Assembly: GCF_026151205.1 (NCBI RefSeq)
Contig: NC_087077.1
Span: 1,178,001 to 1,242,000 of the forward strand
Length of the DNA stretch: 64,000 nt
Direction: 5' to 3'
DNA from: Bolinopsis microptera
Taxonomy: Eukaryota; Ctenophora; Tentaculata; Lobata; Bolinopsidae
The notes beneath the pieces were generated by a model, which saw nothing but the letters and a program-made list of their open reading frames with translations, did no database searches and had not been told where the DNA came from. Shown piece after piece: positions 46,174 to 57,901 of the stretch; position 1 is the first letter of the stretch; each line of letters begins with the position of its first letter. A program made the position numbers and the translations under genes.

Positions 46174-46925
46174 CTCAATGTAAACAAATCGTCACTCTCG
46201 GCTGCTGCAGCAGAAAGATGTTTTGCCTCATCTTGGCCCAATCCTTGCCCAATTCAAATAATTCGATCTTCAGTAGGGTGTAATTCTGGATGTTCGATCG
46301 AGGAATCTCTAACAATATCTTTTAGAGCTCTCTGGACTCTGCTGATAAATTCCTGACGTTCACCTGAGATAAAAATCACAAATCAGCTGTATGGTTTGAG
46401 GCTGCTGTTCGAAGCACTTGGAAATGTTGAGTATTTTATTGAACATCGTCCCCGAAAAGAATTAGCCCCTTCCTCGAAGTTAGCTTCATTTCGCGGTCCA
46501 AGACCTTAGGTCGTTAATTTTAACCATTTGATCGTGCTATGAATTGCGTATCAAGTTTTTAGGTATACGTCAGCAATTCGCACTTTCGTGTCCTGATTGA
46601 TATCGTCCTCATTTACAAAAATTGTATCTATTATCCTAATTTTGTTTTTGCAACACGCCTTCTCTACATGTACTCTGATTCAGCCATTTTGCGCGAGGCA
46701 TTTCAATATCGGCTGTCTTTATTCATTGTTTGAAAGAGAGTGCACCGAACCTCTTCCCAGCCTCGTTCAGATCTGAAAAATTTGCGACCCCATTCCTTAG
46801 AGTATCGAACAACATACGTTTTTCATACATCATGCAGGACTCCCAAAGCAAAAAATATCCTCTTATTCTATCGTCGACTCTGATGTATCATTTTAGAACC
46901 ATCTCGAGTAAACTTTGAATGCTCT
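46174..46925 (-). pseudogene. Two exon-like minus-strand pieces with in-frame TGA
   Basis: Around 46920-46740 the minus strand reads ESIQSLLEMVLK, TGA, then YIRVDDRIRGYFLLWESC and LFDTLRNGVANFSDLNEAG. At 46352-46174, after an acceptor CGTCAG, it reads EFISRVQRALKDIVRDSSI and HPELHPTEDRII, TGA, then GQGLGQDEAKHLSAAAAAES to a GTAAAG donor. Both look like helical protein interrupted once by TGA. They may be fragments of a decayed gene. A third possible piece is at about 47210-47320. Family unknown. Confidence 0.25.
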
Positions 46926-48503
46926 CGACTAGTGATTCGACCAACTTACTGGTCGCAACGATAACTGTAGCCGATCAAGGTACATACTAGCCGTGGATTT
47001 TCTCTGGAGAGGACGATTTCGCTGATCTTTCCCTTCAGGAAGGTTTTAGCGAATTCCTGTGTTTTGACTGATCATGGTTAACTCTAGAAGCATGGGTTAT
47101 TCTGACGCTTGAGTCATACTAATGATGTAATCAAGATCTTTCCAATCGAAATGACAATCATTGTAGTTATGAACCGTCTTTGAACAACACTTTTGGTCGT
47201 TAATTTATCAGTAATACAATTTCCGAGTGCGCTTCTGTTCCGCGATTCTGCAACTTGAACTCAGAACTTGAATCGGTATTAGAAGAAGCTTGTTTCTTCC
47301 TAAATTCCGCTGCTGGAATAAAGCAAGGTATAAGGATCGCAGAATATTAGTATTCATCTGAGGTTCCAGACTCCACGATCTCAAGTATATCAACACATAC
47401 TGACTAAACTCAGAACTCTGGAATATGACTTTCTGATATCCTTGATACGAATAACCTCCCTATTAAACGTATGAAAAAAAACGACGGCTCCGACCCCAGC
47501 CCCATTCTCTCTCCAAAATGTTCATATTCAAATATTTCCAAGTTAACAACAATAATAGATGAATATCAATCACAGTCTTTTCATAGAAATTTTCATTAAA
47601 GACTTTGAGCGTAAAAAACAGAATTCTTGCAGGCGCAAATTCCCAAATTTTCTGATCGCTTCATCTTCTGTGGAGTAGTAACCACGGCTCCATTACACCA
47701 GTACCTACATACGGATTTCACTATTTTCCTAGCAGGTGAAACGCGGGAATTGAGCTAACATGGTGTTTTTTGGCGATAGAAACTTCATATTATCCGATTA
47801 ATGTATTTCTGATTTTCGTTAGAAAATAGTTCTTTTGTGAATATAACTGTTTATTGCATATTTTCAGTCGATGTAAGGTCATATCATGATCAATCAAAAC
47901 TTTAGTCTATAAACGTGCCATACATTTCCATTTTTTCGGTTTAATCAGTCAAATGGTTGTGTTACTGTTAACTGTTAGTGTTAGATCGAATATTCGTACG
48001 AAACTCGAAGAATGTTAACTTGTTACTACTACAACTGCAAGAGTGCAGTATCGTAGTATCACTATAAGTTTTATCTTAAAACGGTGTTATTAAATTTCAA
48101 TCTTCTTATTAATTATTAAATCATTACGTTTATACATTTTAACAAATGAAATGTAATCAAAACATAACACATAAAAATAATAAAGTTTCGTCAAATGTCA
48201 ATACTAAAAAACGAATCTTGAATGCCAAAGTCGAATTTCGACTTATAAGGGACCTCACATATTACGAAGATCAGCGAGGGGGGAGGAGGGTTTCCAAATG
48301 ATAACGCTAGTGTAAATTTTGACCACAATACTATGTAAACTGATTACCGAAGAGGGCGGAAAAGCTTTTAAATCCCAAAAACTGCTCAAAACGTGATTAC
48401 GTAAATATGTAACGATCCATTATTAAATTATAATAAACACAATTTATGAGACAAGGACACATCTAACAATAAAATATTCATCTAAAGTATAAGCATGGTT
48501 TAC

Positions 48504-51500
48504 CATGAACAGGGTCTTTGGGCTCAGCTTTACTTCTGACCCGTTCCATCGCCTTGGAGATCAGATCCTCTGGGATCCCAACATCCATCAGCTTATCTCT
48601 AACCTCTCCCGCATACCTGTTCGGTGTTAGCTAAAATATACGCATTGTAGGTCTCTAACTTCTCCCGCATACATGTTCGGTGTTAGCTAAAACATACGCA
48701 TTGTAGGTCTCTAACCTCTCCTGCATACCTGTTCGGTGTTAGCTAAAACATACGCATTGTAGGTCTCTAACCTCTTCCGCATACCTGTTCGGTGTTAGCT
48801 AAAACATACGCATTGTAGGTCTCTAACCTCTCCCGCATACCTGTTCGGTGTTAGCTAAAACATACGCATTGTAGGTCTCTAACTTCTCCCGCATACATGT
48901 TCGGTGTTAGCTAAAACATACGCATTGTAGGTCTCTAACCTCTCCTGCATACCTGTTCGGTGTTAGCTAAAACATACGCATTGTAGGTCTCTAACCTCTC
49001 CCGCATACCTGTTCGGTGTTAGCTAAAACATACGCATTGTTCGGTGTTAGCTAAAACATACGCATTGTTCGGTGTTAGCTAAAACATACGCATTGTAGGT
49101 CTCTAACCTCTCCTGCATACCTGTTCGGTGTTAGCTAAAACATACGCATTGTTCGGTGTTAGCTAAAACATACGCATTGTAGGTCTCTAACCTCTCCTGC
49201 ATACCTGTTCGGTGTTAGCTAAAACATACGCATTGTAGGTCTCTAATCTCTCCTGCATACCTGTTCGGTGTTAGCTAAAACATACGCATTGTAGGTCTCT
49301 AACCTCTCCCGCATACCTGTTCGGTGTTAGCTAAAACATACGCATTGTTCGGTGTTAGCTAAAACATACGCATTGTTCGGTGTTAGCTAAAACATACGCA
49401 TTGTAGGTCTCTAACCTCTTCCGCATACCTGTTCGGTGTTAGCTAAAACATACGCATTGTAGGTCTCTAACCTCTCCTGCATACCTGTTCGGTGTTAGCT
49501 AAAAACATACGCATTGTAGGTCGTCTTTTGAATCTCGGGTATACTATACAAACACTTATGATTAATGTGATTTGTTATAGTCGTCCAAGCTGAATCATCC
49601 CTGGAAGCTGATGTAAATTCACGAAATTCGGCTACAAATTGAAAATTGTTCAAATCGTCTAGTCTATCTGGTCAACTCGTTACGTGGTAAGTAATATTTG
49701 GTGTTTATCATAAACCAATAATTACTCGAGCTAAGTCGTGATGTACGTACAATGTGGGATCGGGACTGAAATCGGTGCTGTTTTCTGCTCCTGCTAACCA
49801 TGGATGTCCCCGTATTTCTTTCAATGTAAACCTATCTTTTGGGTCACCTGGAAAATGGCAACACTGTAATAATTTCATGACCCGATATGTCGATTAAATT
49901 AAGCTGCTTTTGGTTTGATTTGTGGAATCTGATAAGCCACAAGACTAACAGTAATCATTGATTTAATTTAGGAATCAAAGTAAGTTTACACCGTAAGGCG
50001 GTCCATTGTCGTCCACAGAAGGTTAAATTGCATGAAATAATGAAAGGGGTGCAAACAGAGATAAGGAGACCAACGAACTTCTTTCTTTTTTTACAAGAAA
50101 GGCGAAGGTGCAAAGACTGCAGAGGAAATATCGGGAATATAATATTTAATCCTAGTATAATTAATGTTGGTTATAATTCACATATCATACCGACAATAAT
50201 CTTTTGTACTAGATCTTTGAGATTATCGCTAAAATTCTCCGGGATGACATAGTCAACCTGCAGGATTTTGTCTGTCATTTCTTGCTTAGTACGTGCCCTA
50301 AAAGGCATACCACCAGCACCCAGCTCATAGAGTATACATCCTGAGGAGTAGAACTAGAATCACTTATCAAGATACTTTAATAGTTTATTAATGTAACTCA
50401 CGCAGGATCCATTAATCATGGATATCATTCAGATGGTTAGCGATATTTTGTCTTATAAAGATTATGAAATGGTTTCAGAATTTTGTCAGAAGTATGATCA
50501 CTATGAATCGTAATTGGATCCTGCCCCCTTACTTGATAGATCTAGTCTTCCCTTTACTACTACTACAGATTTAAGATAAACAAACCTAATGCCCAAACGT
50601 CCATGGGAGCAGCCAAGTAGGGAATCTTCTTGAAGATCTCTGGAGGGCAGTAGGCGGGCGACCCACAATGTTGAGTTATTAAACCTCGTTCACAAGTGCT
50701 TATTCCGAAATCAGCAACTCTTATCGTCTTATCTTTATCCATAAGAATGTTTTCGGTCTTCAAATCTCGGTGATATACCCCACACCTATGCTGAAAATAC
50801 ACATAGTGCATTAGATTTGAGAATTATCAACAAAAGAGAAGTAATTTTAAGCTAAACCGTAGTGGGGATTAGCCGGACGGCGGACTATGATTGAATATCT
50901 CAACTTAAATATCTATGTGATATGTATCCGTAATCCAATATGCTTCCGGTTGGTGTGATATGCTTCCGATAGGTGCGATATGCTTGATGCTTCCGATAGG
51001 TGCGATAGGCTGTACGGGTCCGTGGAGTGTCGGAAGCGCGCAATCGCTGTCACGGTAAATGTGAAAAGTTGTGCTTTATTCAAAGACTTTAAATTTAAAT
51101 TTCGCGCGCAAAAGATTTTTGTCACAGTTTGTCACAGATTGTGAAAAAAAAACTGATTTGGTTTCTGTTGAATTTTGCTGATATTGGAGTCAGAGAAGGA
51201 AATACGTGCAGATTTGACGAAGTTAAGCAAAGATTTACAAACTGGGAGTAGACTAATTAGTATCATAATTCAAAGCATCAACTCTACAAAATATGATCGG
51301 CACAGATTTGCTTGTAATTCTGACGTTACGTAACGAATCGGCTAGATCGTTTGATTCAGAAAATTCTCATTCTGAAGAAATGGAAGATACAGATGATTCA
51401 ACCCTCTTGATCATTGCGGATCTTTATGATGATATTGGAACTTGGAAGTGCTCTCCTAGGCCTGGTTGACTCCTATGTGAAGGCCATGAGAGTGGACAGC

Positions 51501-53930
51501 CGTCGGCTTGTATAGTACCCGACTTTAACTTACGATCAATTAAATTCAAGAAATGCATTGTGAATAACCGAACTTTCAAATAGTTCGAAATGCTGATCAA
51601 TAGGAAACTAAAGACAGTTCTCACCCAAAGAATGGCACATAGAACATCAGAATATGGAGTACAGACGGACATTTGAAATGGGAGAAGAGGATGTAGCACT
51701 CAATACTCATCCTGTTGTGGCGTCTTTAATTTTCCAATTTGATACCTTACCTTACCTTGCTGTCTTTGATTTTTTCTTCATTTGAAGGCTCTGTCTTTTA
51801 AACAAACTGAGTGTATCGAGAAAATATCTATAAATAATGTAGAAACTACCTACTCACCATGTGGTTCACTAGAAATAATGTAGAAACTACCTACTCACCA
51901 TGTGGTTCACTAGAAATAATGTAGAAACTACTCACCATGTGGTTCACTAGAAATAATGTAGAAACTACCTACTTACCATGTGATATCTAGAAATAATGTA
52001 GAAACTACTACTCACCATGTGGTTCACTAGAAATAATGTAGAAACTACTCAGTAGTCAGTACTCACCATGTGGTTCACAGCATCCAGTATTTGGATGAAG
52101 AAGAATCGGGCTGTATGCTCTGTGATTGTGCACACTCCACTTCGTGACTTACCCTTAACATAATCCTGTAGTGTCCCGCCTGAAGATGTCAAAATGTTAG
52201 AAATGAATTCCCCACAAAAAATATTTCAAATCGGTTGTTTGAAGGATCTTTGTGATGGATTACGATGGAATGCCGGAATGGTTGTGGAAGCGAAAATAAA
52301 ATCTGTGCTGTATTCCAGATGATATTCCAGATGTAGCAAAGAAAAGTTGAAACACTAAATGATCCAAAATACAATTCCAGCAAAAGTGCCTATCCTTCTG
52401 CCTGAAAGGTCTTTCCAATTTTTATGAAGTCAGTCTTCAAGAAGTGTTAAGAATTGGTAAGACAGAGTTAATTCTTCCAAATAAGAACCAATAATTGTGA
52501 CTATATATTTGGGGAACAACTAAGGTCAGTGTACTGATTCCACCTGTCCACTGAGGAACCATCCATACTACAATAATTGTCATGGACAATATCAAACTAG
52601 ACTAGGAACTATAATCCTGAAGATAACCAGTGGTAACTAAGGGAACAACGTTTTTGTTTGTGATAACGGTATCAAATTGCCGACTATTCCCAAGTCTTTG
52701 ACCTGAAAGATGACTGCAGTGATAAAACTGATGAAATGCAATGTACAAATTACTTCCACTGTAAACGGCCAGGGTATAAAATTCCTCTGACACAAGCTGT
52801 TTTAACTGAATTTTCCTTGAATAAACATTTAGCAAGGTCACTGAGAATGGCACAAAACACGATTAAGGCACTAAAAGTTCTATTCCCAAAGAAAGCGTAA
52901 ATAAACGGAAATCATCAGAATAGAAAAAGAGATTTTGGAAGATTTTTGAAGAGAAGCTTTAACACTGCCGTCTCCATGACCATGACCGAAATTTCGCGGT
53001 TTTGGCTGAAATTTTGACCAATGACCAATCAGTGAGGTCGATGAGAGTGACACAAGTCGCCATCAAGGTACTGGAAGCAGTATATAATCCGGAGAAAACT
53101 TTGAGGGAATGAAATTATACATGAATGAATTAAAGTTTTGTCAAACAATGTTCCAAAACAAGACTCACCATCAACATATTCTAAAATGCAGTAGAATTTA
53201 TCAAGCGTTTCTATAATTGCAAAGACTCACCATCAACATATTCTAAAATGCAGTAGAATTTATCAAGCGTTTCTATCTCCTCGTAGAGAGATGTTATATT
53301 AGGATGGTCCAGCTTCTCCATAGCACCAATTTCTTGCCTCATTATTTCCAGGGTTTTGCCACAACCATGTTTTCCTTTCTCAGTTATTTTAACAGCCACT
53401 TTTTCTGAAAATGTCGACATTAAATCTAAGAAAAAAACAGTTTTATGTTGAACGAATTAAGAAAAAATGTATCCTGAGGAGTACTTTATCATTGTGGCTG
53501 TGCAGGTAAATTCTATTTTACAATTTTATTGTTTTAGCTAGTTCAGTATATTTTTACAACAAAAAAGATGTACCTTACCATTCATAAGGAGATGATTTCC
53601 AAGTTTGACTTCAGCGAAAGCACCTTTACCTAGAGTCTGTGCAAGTGTATAATACCCTATTCTTCTACCAAGAGTAACCTGAGAGTAGACTCTTGTGAAG
53701 TGCACTATTTCAGCAAACCTATGTTAACTACAAGAAGAGTTAAAGATGCACTTATGATAACATTTGCTTTGTCAGAAATATTTATCCTCTTAATTACTTT
53801 TTCCTTATGCTCATTAATCGTTCTAGTGCATTTATAGCAGTACATTGATGATCTTTTTAAAAAAAACCTCTTTGACAAAGTTTTCTGTGTCTCTCTGCTC
53901 ATTGATCAGCTTTTGATATGGTGACGCCAT
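48504..53930 (-). CDS. NIM1-like serine/threonine protein kinase (8 exons, C-terminus not located)
   Basis: Exons on the minus strand: 53930-53868, 53678-53579, 53404-53231, 52179-52067, 50790-50586, 50340-50191, 49847-49751 and 48616-48504. All eight join in phase with GT-AG introns and give 338 residues. A start MASPYQKLINEQ leads to TLGRRIGYYTLAQTLGKGAF (glycine loop), VAVKI (catalytic lysine), YHRDLKTEN (catalytic loop), VADFGIST (Mg loop), CGSPAYCPPEI (activation segment; P replaces the usual A of APE) and MDVWALG. The region GRRIGYY before the kinase core and GMPFRARTKQ after it fit NIM1 in the CAMK/AMPK-related group, which phosphorylates Ser/Thr in the cytoplasm. The C-terminal tail (VRDKLMDVGIPEDLI) fits the UBA-like region of this group. 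The reading frame is intact. Three junctions have intronic tandem duplications (separate entries). Confidence 0.88.
48590..49530. repeat. 56/28-bp minisatellite derived from the exon 8 splice acceptor
   Basis: About 19 copies of a core lie in the intron before kinase exon 8, about 14 as full 56-bp units and 5 as 28-bp half-units. In gene sense each full unit reads GTATGTTTTAGCTAACACCG, AACAG, then exon sequence GTATGCGGGAGAGGTTAGAG, then ACCTACAATGC. The last unit grades into the true exon 8 (start 48616). So each unit carries a branch-point-like CTAAC, a 3' splice site (AACAG, mutated to AACATG in two) and the first ~20 nt of the exon, plus a donor-like GTATGT. Confidence 0.93.
51834..52067. 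repeat. ~41-bp minisatellite derived from the exon 4 splice donor
   Basis: Five copies (37-44 bp) directly downstream, in gene sense, of kinase exon 4. Each has TGAACCACATG, the last 11 nt of exon 4, then the donor GTGAGT (GTAAGT in one diverged copy), then TAGTTTCTACATTATTTCTAG, which ends in an acceptor-like CTAG before the next copy. Confidence 0.93.
53163..53285. repeat. 62-bp tandem duplication of the exon 3 end and donor
   Basis: The last 46 nt of kinase exon 3 (from ATAGAAACGC) plus 16 nt of intron are present twice. The true exon ends at 53231 (GATG|GTGAGT). The second copy, inside the intron, ends at 53169 with the same donor and is preceded by an acceptor-like AATTATAG. The duplicated exon part after that AG is 42 nt, a whole number of codons and in the right phase. 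Confidence 0.9.
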
Positions 53931-54156
53931 GCTGTTTGCTACACTGATTTGATGGAAACGATAAACATGCTTGAAAATTATAACAATAACAATATTATAT
54001 ATTGTATCAATCTCAATCTATGAATACCAGGTGGTACTAAGGGCTTCTTTGCAATCCCCTGCTGTCGATTAAGCCGCATTATTTCTGTGATTGAGGGTTA
54101 AATGAGGAAGGACCCAGCAAAAAGATTTAGAATCTTGTAATAATTGTACCCTTTAA

Positions 54157-54879
54157 GGGGGCAGGGGGGGGTCTTTATGAAATTTCTCTCGAAATTGATT
54201 TTATAGTTGTTTCTAATAGAGGGGAGTGATATCTAACTGCTACTTTTGGTCCCATGGAAAAATATTGTTCCTAGACGAAATTATTGTCGGTCAAAGGTCA
54301 GCGCTCATGTGTAATTGTATTGCGCGAGCGATTTTCAATCGCGCGCCCTGAAAATCGAGTCTAAAAATCTATCTCCTCCTACGTTTTTTGAGCAATTACC
54401 TTGAAACTTTCAGGATATGTTCTAAGGACCATTTAGAAACTTTTGCTCGTTTTAGAATTTCGAGATAGGCCTTTAAAAAATTTTTATTAGATTTTGAAAA
54501 TCTTGGACCTCTTTTTTTGACGATTTTTTTCCAAGATTTTCAAAATGAAATAAAAAATGTTTAAAGGCCTATCTCGAAATTCTAAAACGAGCAAAAGTTT
54601 CTAAATGGTCCTTAGAACATATCCTGAAAGTTTCAAGGTGATTGCTCAAAAACTGTAGGAGGAGATAGATTTTTAGACTCGATTTTCAGGGCGCGCGATT
54701 GAAAATCGCTCGCGCAATACAATTACACATGAGCGCTGACCTTTGACCGACAATAATTTCGTCTAGGAACAATATTTTTCCATGGGACCAAAAGTAGCAG
54801 ATAGATATCACTCCCCTCTATTAGAAACAACTATAAAATCAATTTCGAGAGAAATTTCATAAAGACCCCCCCTGCCCCC
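54157..54879. mobile_element. 723-bp foldback element flanked by TTAA
   Basis: Two arms of about 345 bp are near-perfect reverse complements around a loop of ~30 bp at about 54515. The ends are GGGGGCAGGGGGGG and its complement, flanked by TTAA at 54153-54156 and 54880-54883. A TTAA target duplication is the hallmark of piggyBac-type transposition. No ORF. It lies just 5' of the kinase gene (start codon at 53930). Confidence 0.9.
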
Positions 54880-55128
54880 TTAAGTTTAAGGATACAAGGA
54901 TACAAGATTACAAGGATACAAAAGTGGTAATAACTTTATTGAATGCACAATAGTAGTAATCCTGAAATAATTTATGTCAAAAACAATTCCAATCATTTAC
55001 AAATTATATGTAAAAACTAGTGTGCCTATGACCAGGACTACAGTATCGCAGTTGACATGCAAAAGTATAAATATATAATAACATCTATAAACAAAAGAGC
55101 ACCTAAAGAGGCTCAGCAAAGTGCTGGC

Positions 55129-55836
55129 CTATTTACGCTTACGAAGACTCATTCGTTCAATATGTCTCAAAGTAAATAAACTCCTCCATCCTACTCTATC
55201 TCTTGCTAAGTTCACTAAGTTGGTAAAATCATCTTCATTTTTCAAATAAATTTGTCTCTTAAATAGGTCCTTTTTCACAATAATATCATACAAATTAGTC
55301 CTGTGTCTACCCACTCGTCCCTTTAGTGTTTGACATCCTAGTGTAGCAAATATCAGAGACTGGTAGGCAGGCGTGTCGTTGTCACTGCGTAGAACATGAC
55401 CTAGCATTGTCCACCGAGCCTTTTCCACTCTCTCGGAAAGGGGCCTGGTCTGGGTACGAGCGTAGAGGGCCTTGTTAGATATTGAGCTAGGCCAATAGAT
55501 GTGTAGGATGCGCTTGAGGTGCTTCCTCTGAACAACATCTACAGACTCTAGAACATGCTGAGGTACGGCCCAGCAGCAGCAGTTGTACAGGAGCACTGAT
55601 ACTACTAGTGAGTCGTAGAGTTTGATCTTTCTCTTCTCAGTTATCTGACTCCTCTCTGATCCCTGGCACCACAGCTTGTCAAATGACCAGAAGGCAGAGT
55701 TAGCTTTATTTATTCTATTAGTAACATCCTGCTCTGATCCAAGCTTAGTACCAAGAAGCGTCTCGTTTCTCCACTCCTCTTTTCCTCTTAGTTCATTACC
55801 CCACTCGTCACAGGCACCAACTTCTTCTAAATACAC
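55129..55836 (-). pseudogene. LINE 3 fragment: 3' end of a reverse-transcriptase ORF
   Basis: 235 open codons on the minus strand with LLGTKLGSEQDVTNRINKAN, IKLYDSLVVSVLLYNCCCWA and RWTMLGHVLRSDNDTPAYQS. These motifs come from the region after the catalytic core (thumb and connection) of a LINE polymerase. The C-terminal part of the ORF ends in KRK and a stop. The endonuclease and the catalytic blocks are absent: a typical 5'-truncated insertion. GATACAAGG repeats at 54890-54925 follow its 3' end and may be its tail. Confidence 0.8.
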
Positions 55837-56307
55837 TCTGGTAAACTTTGTCTTTGTGTCAAAAGTATAAACCGCCTATTATATTTGAAAACATGCATTA
55901 CATTTTAGTAGTTAAAACGGTGCGAAAAATATGAACTCGCTCAGTCCAAACACACCACAATTTAATTCTGAGTGCCCCTCATGTATCTAATAGTAATACT
56001 TGATAGGCAATCTTGAGGTCCAGTGTCCACTGCCAAATTACCTAATTATATATTATTATCAAACTTTACACAAATCCGAAGTAGTAATATAAAACATCCT
56101 AGGGATCTGATAAGTCTACGTGTAGAACTCTGAAAACAAACTTAAATATTTAACCCACAAAAATTAAAGTATCAAGAACTAAACAAATTTCTCCAATGGT
56201 TTCTGTTCGAGGCTATATGTCGAAGTTCTGTCAAATCTTTCAAATTACATAAATTCATATTTCTTTTATTTTAATCACTCAAAATGGTTTTAAAATACTG
56301 ATCTGAT

Positions 56308-56650
56308 CTAAACAGTAAAACTCAATGCTAGTTTCTGAAGGATTTTCTCTGGAGCGGCCCAGCTATTGCAGTTGTACAGCAGTACTGGGGTAACAAGGGC
56401 CTCGTATAACTTCACTTTGGAGTTTGGTGTCCAGTGAAATTCGGGACTTTTCCAGCCAAACTTTGTTGTACTTTTCGAAAGCAACATTAGCCTAGGATAC
56501 AGCGGTGAAGTTAGAAGTATGTCAGACTTGCTGCATAGTCTGGATCCCAGTGATACACTCTTCCTCCATGGCTCTCTACCTCTTAATGGCTCTCCTTTCT
56601 CGTCGACATCTAATCTGTTTTGTCTGCTATATAGAAACGGACAGAAAATC
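56308..56650 (-). pseudogene. Second, more decayed LINE 3-type fragment
   Basis: The minus strand reads VDEKGEPLRGREPWRKSVSL, then VKLYEALVTPVLLYNCNSWA. These align with the corresponding blocks of the 55129-55836 fragment (LYDSLVVSVLLYNCCCWA) but need frame changes in between. Same orientation. It ends sooner, so it is a separate old copy or a piece of the same insertion. Around 55870-56300 and 56725-56940 no gene is seen. Confidence 0.65.
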
Positions 56651-57315
56651 ATAACAGATTTTATAGCAAATCTGTTATGAGGGGAGAGAGAGCGAAAGTG
56701 GGAGAGTACACACACACACACTTTAGTATCACATGTGGGTCACAAATTGATCAATTAAACCACCTACCACTGACCAATTTAAAAAACCTTAATCATCTGG
56801 CTTTGTCAGAGTTTTAACGGCACTATACCAAAAAAACCAGTCGCATATCTCCCGTTTTCATGATTTAACTATTCGCAAATTACAGACAGACATACAGACA
56901 CATTTCTTGAGATCATTAGAATAGATTATATTCTTAGGAGACTTATCAGATCTTTAGGATGAATTTCGGACAAATCCGGACAGGGGAGGGGGTGGTTTCT
57001 GAAAATCCGGACGTCCGGAAATTTTGGCAGAATTAACGAAAAAGTCCCATTTATTTCAAATTTTTGACACTATTGCTCTGTAAGTTTAGATCCCTGTATT
57101 TTGAACGAGAAGTCGATTCCCAGAGCAGCTCATGAGAGCCGAGACACAACTCGCATATTCTTCTACTGCCTTAAAATGGCTACTTAAGTACTTAAATGTA
57201 ACTGTGCTAACTGCTAAACTTGTTCAACACTAAATGAATTATTGTCTATTTTAAGTAACTACACATTTTATTAACAATGAATTTGAATTGGTTTATTTGT
57301 ACTCTTAAAAGTAGC

Positions 57316-57901
57316 CAGTGAACAACCGGGATTCCCGGCACTGTGAATTCATGGCCCCGGCCCTGGCCAGTTTTGAGTTTTTGGCCGGGGATTTGGCCGG
57401 GAATTATAGATTATAAAAAAATTCATACTTACAACATACCTTATATTGGTAAGGGATTGATTAGCCGAAGTTAAAATGGGAAGTTTGCCCGTTTTACTCT
57501 GCAGCACTGAGCGTGAAAAGTGATAATATGGACTCTAAAAGTGCTTGTGTCTTCATACTATGGTGTTCCCCCTCACTAAAACATGTTTTAAACAATACAC
57601 ATTGAAGCTGCGAGTGGGTCAGATGACGATTGAGATGTTTTAGTTTAACTTTATTTATTAGTTATTTAAAGTAATTATTTAATTTCAAAATTGCATTATT
57701 TACTGACTCCTGTAGCTGCTTAACAAAATTGTGCTTGCTAAATTATAATAAAATTTCATCGACTAAAATTAAAATACAAATTATGTCCTAGAATAAGGAA
57801 ATTCCTGGCCCCGGCCAAATCCCAGAACAGCCAATTCCCGGCCCCGGCCAAATTTAGTCATTCCCGGCCCCGGCCAAATCCTACCCCCTGGTCGTTAACT
57901 G
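57316..57901. mobile_element. 586-bp hAT-like nonautonomous element with 8-bp TSD
   Basis: Ends CAGTGAACAACCGGG on the left and, inverted, CAGTTAACGACCAGGGGG on the right; flanks are the exact duplication AAAGTAGC (57308-57315 and 57902-57909). Subterminal repeats GGCCCCGGCCAAAT and inverted versions fill both sides. No ORF. It splits a sequence with CCGGACGTCCGG and GGGGAGGGGGTGGTTT motifs (56960-57030 and 57905-58000). Confidence 0.9.

Noticed and set aside
48590-49530. CRISPR-like array of regularly spaced repeats
   Set aside because: Units are contiguous, have no unique spacers, lie in a eukaryotic intron and derive from the adjacent exon boundary.
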